In this document: positions 1-12,400 of the stretch, piece by piece
Layout of the letters: every line of letters begins with the position of its first letter
How positions within the stretch are numbered: the first letter of the stretch is position 1
Assembly (NCBI GenBank): GCA_963971285.1
Contig: OZ020258.1
Location: 12,172,614 to 12,236,613 of the forward strand
DNA: 64,000 bases
Source: Astropecten irregularis
Taxonomy: Eukaryota; Echinodermata; Asteroidea; Paxillosida; Astropectinidae
Reading direction: 5' to 3'
The notes under the pieces: model-generated
Told to the model about the DNA's origin: nothing
Seen by the model: the letters and a program-made list of their open reading frames with translations, nothing else
The model's database searches: none
Program-made: the position numbers and the translations under genes

Positions 1-2
1 TA

Positions 3-154
3 GGGTCGATTTCACCAAACTCATCGTAACTAATTATCTATCGTACTGTAGGACTTTTGATGCATTGAAGCTCTACGTGGGATAGGCCCCCTATAATGGG
101 TTATCCTTCGTAACTTGAGTTACGATCGGTCGCAGGGATTCGTGAAATCGACCC
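3..154 (+). repeat. Family B short hairpin element, copy 1
   Basis: Ends GGTCGATTTCACCAA and TTCGTGAAATCGACC are inverted repeats; the inside carries CGTAACT and AGTTACGATCG, which can pair. Further copies are at 33592, 38525, 44129 (degenerate) and 63551. There is no coding capacity. Confidence 0.7.
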
Positions 155-167
155 CTAGTCTGTTTAT

Positions 168-487
168 TGTGTTGTACTCAAGGTTTTGTGGTCAATCTAC
201 AGATTGTGGGTTTGAGTCCAGCCATGGGCTAGTGGTGCTTGCATCCTCAGGCAAGATGCATTGTCACATATTGCTCCTCTTCACCCAAGTGTAAATGGGT
301 ACCTGTGAGGGTAGAGATGGCTTTGTGTTTGATATCATTAGCCTTTATGCTCCTTACAGCAGCCAGGGCTGTATACTCCCCAGAGAGTTGAGATGGTTTC
401 AGGAATGTGCATGTAGCCCAATGACCAGGGATATTAGCAATATGCACCATGACCATCGAAAGATGAAATGTACGTGCAGTGTATAAG
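168..487 (+). mobile_element. tRNA-derived SINE, copy 1, 5' truncated
   Basis: Same sequence as 17063-17407: a box-B-like GGGTTTGAGTCC near 208, then a body with TTGCTCCTCTTCACCC, GTGTAAATGGGTACC and CCAATGACCAGGGATA. The box A end is lost. The body resembles the conserved central part of widespread invertebrate tRNA SINEs. Confidence 0.65.
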
Positions 488-624
488 TATCCACAATTAT
501 AAGGTCAATCATCGGACTGTTATTTGTTAGGTCCCTTCCCAAAAAGAAAGAAATTTGTTTTCAAGTCTCGGCAATAATCAGATGAAACTGCTTGCCCCCT
601 TCCGGCAGTGAACATACAAATATC

Positions 625-1338
625 TAAAGGGGCGGTCACACAGGCTTTCCCGTCTGTATCACGTCTGTATCGCGGCCAAAAATTACTGCCCGTGAAGCAG
701 ACGCTGTTGGACGCTTTGAGGTCGAGATAAAGACGCGTTACAGCCGTACTTTACCCGGCGTTACACGCGCTAAGAAATTCACACGCGGTTGACCGCTCGA
801 AAAAGTTTTGCGCTGCTCAAAAATTTAGACCACGGGTAACCGCGGGCGGCACACGTGGTAAACACGCGCTACAGACGTGGTACAGACGCTGAACGAACGT
901 GCTAGGACGTGCTACGGCAGCGGTTCATACGTGGTTACACGCGGTAAGACGCCTTTCTCAGCGTATACAGAGCGGCCCAATACCGGCTTAATCACGTTCA
1001 ATGGCGTCTTGTACACGTTCCAAAATACGATTGTCCACGGCCATACAACGTCTGATTTTAGGTATATAAAAAAAGCGGGATTTGCCTGCAACCCGTGGTA
1101 GACCGCATTACCGCCGTGCTTCATCCGCGATGAGGCCGCCGTACCGCCGCGCTTCACCCGTGAAGAGGACGCGAAATAGTCGCCGGCGGTTGTTCCGCGG
1201 GCATACCACGGGAAAACCGCGGGTGAGACAATTTTGCACATTTTCCACCACGGGCAACCACTGGCAAAAAAAATCTCTAAATTCTACCCGCGATACAGAC
1301 TTGATACAGACGGGAAAGCCTGTGTGACCGCCCCTTTA
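625..1338. mobile_element. TIR element, ends AAGGGGCGGTCACACAGGC
   Basis: The first and last 35 bp are inverted repeats (AAGGGGCGGTCACACAGGCT at the left, complement at the right), with TA next to both ends as a possible target duplication. The inside is GC-rich, made of diverged ACACGCG and TACAGACG blocks. It has no transposase and is a non-autonomous DNA transposon. Confidence 0.75.
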
Positions 1339-2513
1339 AACCAACATTTTGAAAGGATTGTGGCCCTATTCTCTACTGTCTATTAAATTTTTCATTTTTG
1401 TATTACTGAATTCGTCTGATAACTCCGGATTTAAATTTCATGAACCAAAAACCCAGCTTTCAGGGTTGAGATTTCTCAGATTAAAATCTGATTTCAGATT
1501 TTTTTTTGGGGGGGGATTTCAGATTTTTTTTTCCTCACAGGCTGTGTACAAAAGTATAGGAGATTTTCAGATTTCAGACTTATTATGCTCCCTGTCAGCT
1601 GTTTTCAGACATTTTTATCACCGGTCAACCTTATCCCTGCAGCTTTGGAATATTTATCATCATGATTTGTGTGATATTCACAAACAAGCCTTTGTACTTT
1701 AAAAAACCCAGAATCATAAAAGATGCACATCTGCGAATTTTCCGCGCTTCACTGCATATAGGTTTGATCAACGACTGCTTTGAGGAGCAGTCAAGTATGC
1801 AGCTTGGTGCAGGCTTGTAAATCCTGATTTATTGTCGTTAAATTACGTAAAGGACAAGGTAACCTTTGGCCATACAACCAACAATGAAGCATATTGGGTA
1901 TAGTAGCCAACCGTGATCGACCACTGTACACAACGCATGATGCTTGGCTTGAAACCACGCAATCTATCGTGCTGTCATGGCTGTCGTAATATCTTGTATT
2001 TGTAAAAGATGACAATTTTTTCTAAGTTATTTGCATGCCGCTCCACGAGTGACATTCCACTTTATATCCAGATAACCTCATAATGTTTGTACTTGCTTAT
2101 GCCAACTTGCAATTGCAGTCAACGCACTAGTACGTCCAGGAAGAATATATGTGTAGTTGGCTTCAGAATATATTTTTTTTTTGGGGGGGGGAATAACCTA
2201 GATTGCAGTTCTGTTCAAGGAAACCCTTTCCAAATAATTGCATCATGCCAACTTGTACCAGAAAACAACCCTCCCATTGTTCTAAAACTGACACCAAATT
2301 GTGCAATCGCAGCTGGACTGCTGGAGGGATGTTCTCTTGCGAAACGAATCGCACAAACACAACAGATAACAAGTGAAATGGCAGGAAACAATACCAGCGA
2401 CGATCCTATTTCCCGAAACATAGTTACCTAGTACTCTCTATATCATTTCCTCGTTTCAGGTTACCTTGCTTTGTTGTTTTGTAGTAAACTTGCTTATTCT
2501 GTTTTGCAATGCT
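1339..2513. other. No gene seen; two T(n)G(n) tracts
   Basis: AT-rich sequence with oligo-T to oligo-G junctions at about 1499-1516 and 2167-2189. No splice-flanked conserved frame or repeat boundary recognised. Confidence 0.5.
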
Positions 2514-2907
2514 TAAAGGGAGCATATAGGATTTGCAAAGATGTGCGTTTTGGCTGAATTTGGTGCTTAAACAGAAGTGAAGGTCTTAAACTTCCTTACA
2601 GACGTTGTTTCATGTACCTTTTTACGCTTTGTTCATCTGGATAGCAGAAATATGGTCGAAATAATCTTGCCCCCCTATGAATCCTTCACGGTTACACCAT
2701 GCTTTCGAAATGCTGCTAAATCGTTCGGACGAACGATCTTTTTAAAAGACACTAAGTCTTGATTTTCTTAAAAAAAACAGCATCTGATGAACCAAGATTT
2801 CCCATGGTGACTGTTTGCACTGTTTACGAACTGAGTCAATTTTCTGTCTCAAACTCAATAATTTCCCTTTTTTTTAGGCCTTGCAAATCCTGTACGCTGC
2901 CTTTAAA
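2514..2907 (+). mobile_element. Family C MITE, copy 1
   Basis: About 390 bp. The left end has AGGATTTGCAAAGATGTGCG and the right end GCCTTGCAAATCCTGT, so AGGATTTGCAA is the inverted terminal core. Inside are TCGTTCGGACGAACGA (a palindrome) and CCCATGGTGACTGTTTGCA. Other copies: 19720, 28142, 34021, 44680 and 49687. Confidence 0.7.
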
Positions 2908-3184
2908 TGTGTCCAAATGTATCATGCTCAATTCGTTCAGATATAAGAGTAAAAAGGATGTTGTTTCTTGGGTGTAAGCCAGCATGCAAACAGAAAGTAA
3001 GTAAGCCTAACTTTGCTGACAATGAATAGAGTTGAATGTTTTGGAAAGGAATTGTTTGTTATTGTTAAATATCGTAGGGATCAAGTTCGGGTTAAGAAAA
3101 CTCAGCAACAGAGTTTTGATAAACCTGTACATGCATATTTTCCCCTCACACTTTGCACCTATCACGCAAGACAAAAGCTGCTTA

Positions 3185-3395
3185 CCACACATTACCACAG
3201 TCTCCACAGCTAGGGGGACTTGATCATAAACCACACATTACAACACAAACCACACTGTGATAATATGTATTGTGGTATGTAGGATGATACCACACTTACC
3301 ACAGGAAAATCAATTTGTGGTAAACTGTGGTATGCAGGAAACCACAAGTACCACAGGAAAATCCATGTGTGGTAAACTGTGGTATGGAGGTGTGT
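3185..3395. repeat. TACCACA/TGTGGTA-rich repeat
   Basis: Alternating ACCACA and TGTGGTA blocks about 40 bp apart. The segment about 3205-3270 (GGGGACTTGATCATAAACCA...) matches, inverted, the last 56 bp of the window, so both are ends of the same element type. Confidence 0.5.
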
Positions 3396-3689
3396 TGATA
3401 ATAAAAAAAGCCCTAACTCAAAATTAGGATCAAATTGCAAATAAATAGGAATGCACTATAAATGCTAAAAAGGACTGACGTACGTTAACATGAATACCTT
3501 CACAATTACCTGTGCCCCAACTTGGTGTAGCATTCAAATTCAAGCCTGTATTTAAAATGACTCAGATATACCAGTTTAATACAAACAAAATACACAGCAA
3601 ACGTGCTAGTCCACCGTCAAGCTCTGAAATAGACCAGTACACTATTACAAGAAACCACCCTGTGATGAAAAACTAAGGGCCACTTTTAC

Positions 3690-3955
3690 AGATTCAATAA
3701 GCAGATATGCTTAATGATTGAATAATAAGCAGATATGCTTAACGATTGGATAATAAGCAGATATATGCTAAACAATTGAATAATAAGCAGATATGCTTAA
3801 CAATTGAATTATAAGCAGATATGCTTAACGATTGAATAATAAGCAGATATGCTTAACGATTGAATAATAAGCAGATATGCTTAACTGTTGGACAATAAGC
3901 AGATATGCTGAACGATTGAATAATAAGCAGATATGCTTAACGATTGAATTTTCAG
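3690..3955 (+). repeat. Tandem array of about 25 bp (AATAAGCAGATATGCTTAACG)
   Basis: About ten imperfect copies of a unit reading ATAAGCAGATATGCTTAA plus CGATTGA. The unit contains the palindrome-like AAGCAGATATGCTT. It lies next to a family D element whose termini contain GCTTAAGC, so it may have grown from one. Confidence 0.85.
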
Positions 3956-4059
3956 TCCACAGCGCTGCTTAACAGTAAACACAGAACGAGTATGCTTAAA
4001 AAGACTGTTGCTTAAAATCTATGAAGCAACAATGAAGATCACTTTGTTCTTGCAAGCAG

Positions 4060-4304
4060 GGACCAATTTCATACAGCTGCTTAAGCACCAAAATTTGCTT
4101 AAGGACCAAAACCCCATGGTAAATAAAATCAGAATGCCAACCAAACTCCTTGTGCATGTTAATGCTCAGTAAGCAATGACCTATAAATACAAGTTAAAAT
4201 CAGTAAACATCACATGAAAATTTGGTTGGTAATCCTGTATAATCAAGGAAGACTTTTCATGCTTAAGCAAATTTTGTGCTTAAGCAGCTCTATGAACGGG
4301 CCCC
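4060..4304. mobile_element. Family D hairpin MITE, copy 1
   Basis: Left end CCAATTTCATACAGCTGC then TTAAGC; right end GCTTAAGCAGCTCTATGAA. Copies at 38189-38421 and 60342-60590 show the fuller terminus GGCCAATTTCATGAAGC-like. No coding. Confidence 0.65.
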
Positions 4305-4868
4305 TGTATGAAGAAATACAAAAATGACATTTAAGCAGGTTCTTTTTTAGATATAGTAGGCATGCTTTTCCTTTATCAGCTGTTTTCCTCTTATTTTAGT
4401 CCACTTCACTCTAAATGCCATTGAAAAGTGAGAAACTCTGTACAAAAGTTTGGTAAAGATGGGAAGTTCTTTGTTTTTGTTAAGTCCAATTTGCATTTCT
4501 TTTATTCTTTATACTGTAGAGCAGCGCTGTAGAATTTGGCCCAGTCATTAAAAATTGGGTTTGAAAAATTGAGGAAAAGATCACAATTTGCCCGCATCTT
4601 TTAGCAGATGCATCAATTACTGAAAATCATAAGGCAACACAATATGTTGACCATATGCTGTGCTGTTTTGCTCTAACGATTATCGCCAAAATTAAACAAG
4701 TATGTTAAATGTACAAAGTTCAAACGAGTTATAAACTGTGTCATGATGGATGTGACATTTCAATTTGACAGATATTCGCATTTTCAATCTTTCATAATGT
4801 TGTGAGGGAATGTGACGGTTTTGCCATGAATACTGGCTGTTAGCAACAGAGTTTGGGATATCGGCCTT
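4305..4868. other. No gene or repeat recognised
   Basis: AT-rich intronic (gene A) or intergenic sequence, depending on where gene A ends; nothing else identified. Confidence 0.4.
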
Positions 4869-5332
4869 AAGCCCCTTTCACACCGGGCCTTACGTATAGT
4901 TACGTAGAATTGCGTATCGACTACGCTGCCCTACGATGTTCCTACGCTAATCTAACGTAACAATATGCCAAATACGCAGAAGGATTACGCGACACGTATG
5001 CAAAAAATTCAACATGTTAAATTTTTTCTCGTACTCTTGGTGTAGAGCACTGGACACCGGATGTACACAGTTTTTACGCAAATCTACGCAACACTACGCT
5101 ACTGTATGCCATGTCTACGCAATACTACACGCCTGTATGCCATGTCTACGCAATACTACGCGCCTGTACTCCAATTATATTATGATGGTGGGTACCCTGG
5201 TGCCTATGCACAGGATACACAACCATACGCCATCGTTTTACGCACATCTACGCAGGCTCACCTTGAGTACGCTACCTTATTTCGGCATACACGATGTGCA
5301 ACTCTACGTAGGCCCGGTGTGAAAGGGGCTTT
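4869..5332. mobile_element. TIR element, ends AAGCCCCTTTCACACCGGGCC
   Basis: Inverted ends of about 28 bp (GCCCCTTTCACACCGGGCC and its complement), flanked by TTA on both sides. The inside has repeated TCTACGCAATACTACGC-like blocks. The frames across it are made of these repeats and are not genes. Confidence 0.75.
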
Positions 5333-5541
5333 AGCCTCAGAAAACGAGCTGAAAGTCGGCCAAGGAGAGGCTGTCTTTTGCTGATCTCACATCCCACTTA
5401 AAATATCCTTTAATTGTCTGAGTAGGTCTCAACCGACAGTGAAAGATGGCTCCTGAATAAGCCATTAGCGAGTTAAATCTGAATAGTATCTGGTACACAG
5501 GCTTCTTCCATTGCATACAAACACCCCTGTTTGAATTTCCC

Positions 5542-5738
5542 AGACTAAAGACTCTGTTGTTATATCACATGATTTGGGGCAAGCTTTTGCATAGTGATAC
5601 CCATCTCTGGAATGGACTGGTTCCTTTGTGCCATTCTTATCCATTATGAATAGTGCATTGGTGCAAGACGTCTGTTTTGTAACTAAAGCAAAAGCTTGCC
5701 TAGAATCATGTGATATAGCAACAGTGTCTTTAAAGTCT
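5542..5738. mobile_element. Hairpin MITE of about 200 bp
   Basis: Left arm AGACT..TGTTGTTATATCACATGA..GCAAGCTTTTGC and right arm its complement (GCAAAAGCTTGC..TCATGTGATATAGCAACA..AGTCT). About 50 of 55 arm positions match by eye; the loop is about 90 bp. Confidence 0.65.
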
Positions 5739-6242
5739 GAAGAATTCAGGTTTTGATGTTCACGTAAAGTGAAAGAATTCAGTGTACCAGATATTGTTCC
5801 ATTTGAACTCGCAAAAGGCGTATTGTCATTTACAACTGGAAAGATTCTTTTGGTTCATTCCAGTGCTAGTAAATATAATATACCTAAACTGTTTCAAGAT
5901 TTGGATGACTTTTGTAGTGCCAAGTCTTTAAATCGTCAAAATGAGGCCAGCTACAACCAAGGCTACGGCTTGTTGCCATGAGCAACAGTCCATCATGCCT
6001 GCATCTATCTGCACTGTATGGCACATAGCGATGCCCATAGCAACAGACATAGCCATAACAATGTGGATCTGGCTTTAGTGCAAAAAAAAGAAAGATATAT
6101 AGAAGAATTGTAGTCCCACCTAGAACGGGAATAAAGAAGTCTGCAGAATTAAACCATACATTTATTAATTAAACCTATATTAACCATTTCTTTGTAGTAT
6201 GAATCTTTTTCTTTTTTGTAGTATGATTTTTTTTGTGGTTAC
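5739..6242. other. No exon seen; start of gene A intron 4
   Basis: Searched for a gene A exon 5 counterpart (about 144 bp, phase 1 at both ends); none found here or further left. Includes a long run of T and AAAAAGA near 6200-6235. Confidence 0.45.
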
Positions 6243-6468
6243 CTATAACAAGAGTAAGCACTCCTGGATAGACCGTTACCACGGTGAGGGCAGCCGTCAC
6301 CAAGGCGGCCGCCAGACAGACGATCGCTAGGACCTCCATCTTTAAGAGGGGGACGCGGTCGCCGAGGAGAGTGGACAGCGCCGTGCCCACGAACTCTCCA
6401 ACTCCCATCATGCTCAGCGTGAAGGCACTGGTCTTCACGCTCAAGCCGATGGAATTCAGAAAGCTAAC
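6243..6468 (-). CDS. Gene A exon 4 (TM8-TM9), last exon inside the window
   Basis: A 226-bp exon, phase 0 in and phase 1 out, acceptor acag and donor gtaacc. It encodes VSFLNSIGLSVKTSAFTLSMMGVGEFVGTALSTLLGD in consecutive stretches, then a helix ending TLVIG. It lies 17.6 kb from exon 3. Its identity rests on equal length and phase with gene B exon 4 and on VSFL...GL matching VSFM...GF. Without exon 5 in view, a dead gene cannot be excluded, but the frame is intact. Confidence 0.8.
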
Positions 6469-9400
6469 CTGTATGACAGTGGTCGTAAAATTACAGATCA
6501 AACGTGAAAGCCGCAAGCGAAGTGCATCACAGATTACCATTGTTAAACCATTAATAATAATAATAATAATATAAGTAACCGAGGATGGGACCTTAGGGAG
6601 ACTTTCCCATAGGGTCGTGCACAAACTATACTTACCTTAAACATCCTCCAAACCAATGAATCTGAAATTGACATATGTTCATATTGAGAGCATTCTCTGT
6701 CTTCTATTAAAATATGGACGTTAAAAATATGTCTTTGAAAGGTAGCTGGTACCTTAGGGAAACATCGGAAAGTCTCCCTAAGTCCCGATGTCTCCCTAAT
6801 GTCCACTTTTAGACGCTAACGTGTCTCCCTAATACCCCATTTGTAATTATAATATAATGGACACTTATAATGCGCCGGTATCCACCAAGCATGACACTCA
6901 TGGGTATGAAGATGATGGTGGTAGAAACACACTGTTAACATTTTTCTGCCTGAAATGGTGTATTTATCCAGAAATTAGTAAAAGAGCGACCGAAAATCTT
7001 TTTGATCTTTTAAAAGATCAAAAATAAAAGAGAAAACACTGTGGCTGTTTTTCACTGTTTTCTCAAAAAGTGGGAACCGTATGGGACTGAAATTATCACA
7101 GATGACTGTTACAGTTACTGTATCTTCTTCGATATTTTTGCCCATGAATCTGTATTTCTTTGACAAAAACCAAAGTATGATATTACTTTTTTCCAAATTT
7201 GTTTGAACCACTCACCCACCCACAATTTCGAAAAAAAAAAATCAATTTTTCATCTAGTACGTTGTAAATATGCATTTTGATTAAAATACATGCAAAAATC
7301 TATTATTAATACGACACAATTATGTCGAGATGATGGCTGCAATGTGCACAGGTGGGCTGAAATTTCTTGTGCTTCATTAGTTGGTAACTTGGTATGATGT
7401 AACAAATGCCAAGTTACGTCCACGAATCCACAGATATGATGTTTGTGCCAATATGCATTTTTTTTTTCACAAAAACTTAAGTTTGAAGATTCTTTTAAAC
7501 AGCTACGTGGATTTTCAGGGCCAAGGTGATAAACTGCCGCTTTTTCGTTCAACATGATAAATAATGTAAAACCCTGCACTGCAAAAACTATGGTGTTAAA
7601 TTCAACACCACGGGTGTTAAATTTAACACTAGTTTGGATTCACTATAGGTCCACACCACATAGTGTTAAAATGACACCATCACTGGTGTTACAGTATTGG
7701 TGTTAAATGCAACACCACTGGGTGTATCTGGGTGTTATACTAAGTCAACACCGGTAACAGTGCTGGTTTAACACTACAGAAAGTGTAACTAGTTTACACT
7801 ATTTGGTGTTAAAACAACACCATCCTGGATTCAATAATCGAACACCACACCCACAGGTGTTATTATTACACCTATAGGTGTTGTAAATTAACACCTGTGT
7901 GTGTTAATTCACACCCACAGGTGTTAATTTACAACACCTCTAGGTGTAATAATAACACTCATAGGTGTTGTAAAATAAACACCACTGGGTGTAAATTCAC
8001 ACCCACTAGTGTTAATTTAAAACACCTATAGGTGTAATAATAACACGCATATGGGTGTTGTAAATTAACATTTGTAGGTGATGTAGATTTAACATTTGTA
8101 GGTGATGTAGATTAACACTCACATAATGGCGTTTACAATTCAAATACTGTAGGCTGCTTGATTAGGTGGTTGGACTGCAAACAAAGGTAATCCTGAAATT
8201 CCTCTTGAACTGAGCAAAATATACCTTTTGTGGTAAAGACATAATTATTTGAAAACACAAGCAATTTCTGTTACACGCATACACTTTTACAGAGGAAGAA
8301 AGACAGAAATAAACTTCTTTTGACAATTCCAAATTTAATAGTCTCAACTCTCAACAATACATTCAAATTCATACACTGCATAACAAATTATTCTGTAAAA
8401 TATAAAATTGACAAACACTTGCAACAATCTTTCTAGAACTTACATTAATTTCAATTCAATAGTCCCCAAAATCCATCAATTCTGAATCATTCAAATTAAT
8501 TTTATACAATGCATTTCAACTTACGGTGTACAACACCGGCCTATTCTAAACAATATGAAATTTGACAAACACTTGCAACAATATTTGTAGAACTAGTATA
8601 AGGCAAAAAAAAGGTGGGCTATATACGTCATTGTTTCAGAGATTATTTAGAGAACATGCTAAATTGATGAGTTGAAGTCTACTGATCCCATTAAAAACAA
8701 AAACAACAACAACAACATCCCCCCCCCCCGAAGAAAAGCAATGTATCAATTTCAAAATGGCCGCACTTTTAGTGAAAGCTGATTAATTTTCCCCTGGTAG
8801 GCCATCTTTGCATTTTGTTTTTGTACTAGTGGCGAATAAAATAATGTTTATGATTGTCAATGAAACCATTTTTGAAGCTTTTGCCAGTTTTAAAGAAACC
8901 TTTACAAAAATGGTTTCCTTGATATATCAATTATTTTTAGTCACTACTAGTAAGAAAGATGGGTCACCAGGGGAAAATATATTAAATGTTCACTTTAATC
9001 GGAGGCCAGTTTGAATTTGTTCCTTTTTTTTGACAGGGCTCCCTGCTTTTTTGACTTTTTGTGTGAAAATGAGATCAGTAGGGTTCAACTCGTCAAGTAA
9101 GCTGCCTCGAAACAATCTGAAATTAAGACCAAAATATGACCCTCTATGCCACATCTAATAATGTTTGTCTCTTGTCCCTGGGGTCTTCAAAATGCAAAGC
9201 TGTATACAGTGTTTTTTTTTTAATGTATTTATCAGCAGTGGCTGTAGAAACTGAGAAATGTAGGTACATGTAGTTGTTGGCAACCAGAAAATGGGGTTTG
9301 ATGAGTGATGATGCTCTCACCCCCAACCCCCCCCCCCCCAAAAAAAGGGTTTGACCCATTCTTTCACCGACTATGGAACATTTTCTTGAAAAATGGCGAA

Positions 9401-12400
9401 TAAATATTGATCAATAAATTTTGATGTAGACATTTTAATTTACATGAGCAAACACGCAGGGACAAGAGACAACTTGGGGCCTTAATGATTTGAAGCAGTA
9501 AAGTGAGGAGGGATAAATAATATCTGGACAACCAGAATACAATTCCCATTCTTGGTAGTATAGATGTTGATTCTGGAAAGGTAGGCCTAACCCAAATTGA
9601 AGGTACATGGCCCAATTGCTCAGAATGGAAATTTGTATTGAAATATTACATGTATTACATGCAATATCAAATATCAGTCTCATCGGTCAAACAATCTGGA
9701 TGCAAAAAGGCCATGTATCTTGCAACTGCCTAATTACCCCAACTAGCACCATGCAATCTTAATTGTTTACCATAACAATGTTACATTTTCAATCTTCAAA
9801 ATAGTGCATTTTCAGCTGCAAAATTTACCATGGTTATAAAGAAACATAAATATTGAACCACACACAAAACCTGATACCCAAAAATAGTTTTCTCCATATC
9901 TCTACTGACCATTATTTTGTTCCAGCAAGTACATTCAGTGACATTAGGACATCATGATGTTCTCAGTGGTATAACCTGCATGCTGTGAACAAATACACAT
10001 GATAAGAATACATCATCATCATCATAATAATCATCAATAATAACAACAATATAGGCCCTATATGTGATTTATGTGGTCGAGTGCCCAAGCATACATACCT
10101 CTTAATACGAGGGTCTTGGGTTCAAGTTTCCCTCAAGACACGTCTCTTTTTCAGTTAAAATTCCTAAAATACTCACAAAATTTCCTGATACATGTAGGCC
10201 CTATCAGAAAATGATCACTTTTCTTTTCTTTTGTACCATAAGGAGCCGAGAAGAAATTAATGTAATCAGGACTTTATTTTCCCTGCGGAAGGCCGACATC
10301 TCTGTGAATTAGCTTTAATAGAAATATGACTAAAAATACTTACATGACCTCCTATGGTGTGCGGATCTTTCAGAGACGGGAACAAGTTCACGACTCCACG
10401 GGCATACTTTGTTTTTACTTCAGTGCTGGGTGTTTTCTGTTGACCAATTAGAAGAAAAATTAGGGAATTATAGGCTAAATATAACGATAATACTTGGTAT
10501 GGCTATTAAGCCACGGATTGTGCAGTTTACGAGATTTGAAATTTTAATACGTACACGGCGCCATACAGGGTATGTACGAACCTAACTTTACACAGTGAGG
10601 CGATTGAGGCGATGCATCAAATCACTAAAAATCACAAACATCTTGCATAATAACGACTGAAAAAATATACAGTTGCAACTATAATAAACTATACTTACCA
10701 CTATTTACGAACTTCTCGTTGTCGCCATAAAAACAACTATCTTTCTCTGATTCTTCACCCCTGGCAAGCGACGGAAACACGAACAATCGATCACGTACGT
10801 TGTCCAAGAATCAAGATGGCCGTTACGCGTTCGCGCGCGTGATGTCGTCGGGAGAATTTTCGTTCTGTAAACTTTCAACCAATTGGACCATCGGATTGCG
10901 CGCACGTGATCTCTTTTGACGGGATTGACACCATATTGGTGTTAAAAGTCATTCATTTTATGGACACACAGTTAACACCAACAAGGATTACAAAAGTGAA
11001 GTGGATCTTACACCCAGTGGTGTCAGCTAGTGCCGTCCTAACACCACATTTAACACCCATAGCTTAACACCCGTTTCGTGTAACGATTTAACACCATAGT
11101 TTTTGCAGTGTGATGACCCTGAAATTAATGAATCAGTGGACATCATGCCCTGTTAGTTGGAGAGCTAGGTGGGTTTTAATCATAATGTTGAGTACAAAAG
11201 GTTTGAGTGCATATTTCTATTTGATTTAATGTACGAATGAGAGAATGGGGCGTCTTAAGTTGCACACCCCTGGGCTTTGGGCCCCCTGGGGCACCAAAGT
11301 TGCCCCAAATATCGATTTATTCAAACTTTTGAGTACAACCAAAATTCCTTTTGCAAATGATCATTTAGTGACCTCTGACAACAAATCCACAATTTAAGAC
11401 ATGATTTTTCCTGGGGTTTGTAGATAAGACGGGGGTGTTTGTAGATAATATGGGGGTTTTGTACATAAGGCATGGGGTGTTTGGACCCATTGGGTCCTTC
11501 AAAATTGAACTTATAAAAAAGAGTCTGTACATCAATTTCGATTACAGCTTTGGATAAAACATTACTCCACATGAATAAAAATGTAATTTAAGACATACAA
11601 ATGTCTGGGGTTTCTAATTAAGACCATCACTAATTAACGGCCAATTAGCGATTTATTCACACTTTTGAGTACAACCATAATTCCTTTTGCAAATGATCAT
11701 TCAATGACCTCTGACAACAAATCCACAATTTAAGACATGATTGTTCTTGGGGTTTGTAGATAAGATGGGGGTGTTTGTAGATAATAATGGGGTGTTTGTA
11801 CATAAGATGGGGTGTTTGGACCCAGGGTATATTAGGACCTTAAAATTGAACTTATAAAAAAGAGTCTGTACATCAATTTCGATTACAGCTTTGGATAAAA
11901 CATTACTCCACATGAATAAAAATGTAATTTAAGACATACAAATGTCTGGGGTTTCTAATTAAGACCATCATTAATTAATGGCAAATTAGCAATTTATTCA
12001 CACTTTTGTGTACAACCATAATTCCTTTTGCAAATGATTATTTAGTGACCTCTGACAACAAATCCTCAATTTAAGACATTATTTTTCCTGGGGTTTGTAG
12101 ATAAGACACAATATAAAAGTTGCATCACAGCACTGTTTTACTCACATTATGGTTAATTATGTATGTACACATGCAACGCATTGAACGCAAACGGTAATTT
12201 GATGGTATTTCGGGAAAATGCCGCGAAATGATAAGTGCCACGCAAGAGAAAATGGTCCAGTCTTTACCCGCACAAAATAATCTTTGATAAGTTGTGCTAT
12301 TTATCCCCCCTCCAAAAAAAAAAAAGACGGAAAGTGGAAACTTGTGTCTGAGACTGAAGACCGCTGGATAACGATTCTCAAATCTGCGATGCCGCCCTGA

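Noticed and set aside
3690-3955. CRISPR array
   Set aside because: Units are contiguous tandem repeats without unique spacers, in animal DNA.
5014-5384. 102- and 107-codon frames as genes
   Set aside because: They fall within TACGCAA repeats of a TIR element.
1-6242. Exons 5 and 6 of gene A inside the window
   Set aside because: No minus-strand segment here matches the exon 5 or exon 6 proteins of gene B; they must lie further left.
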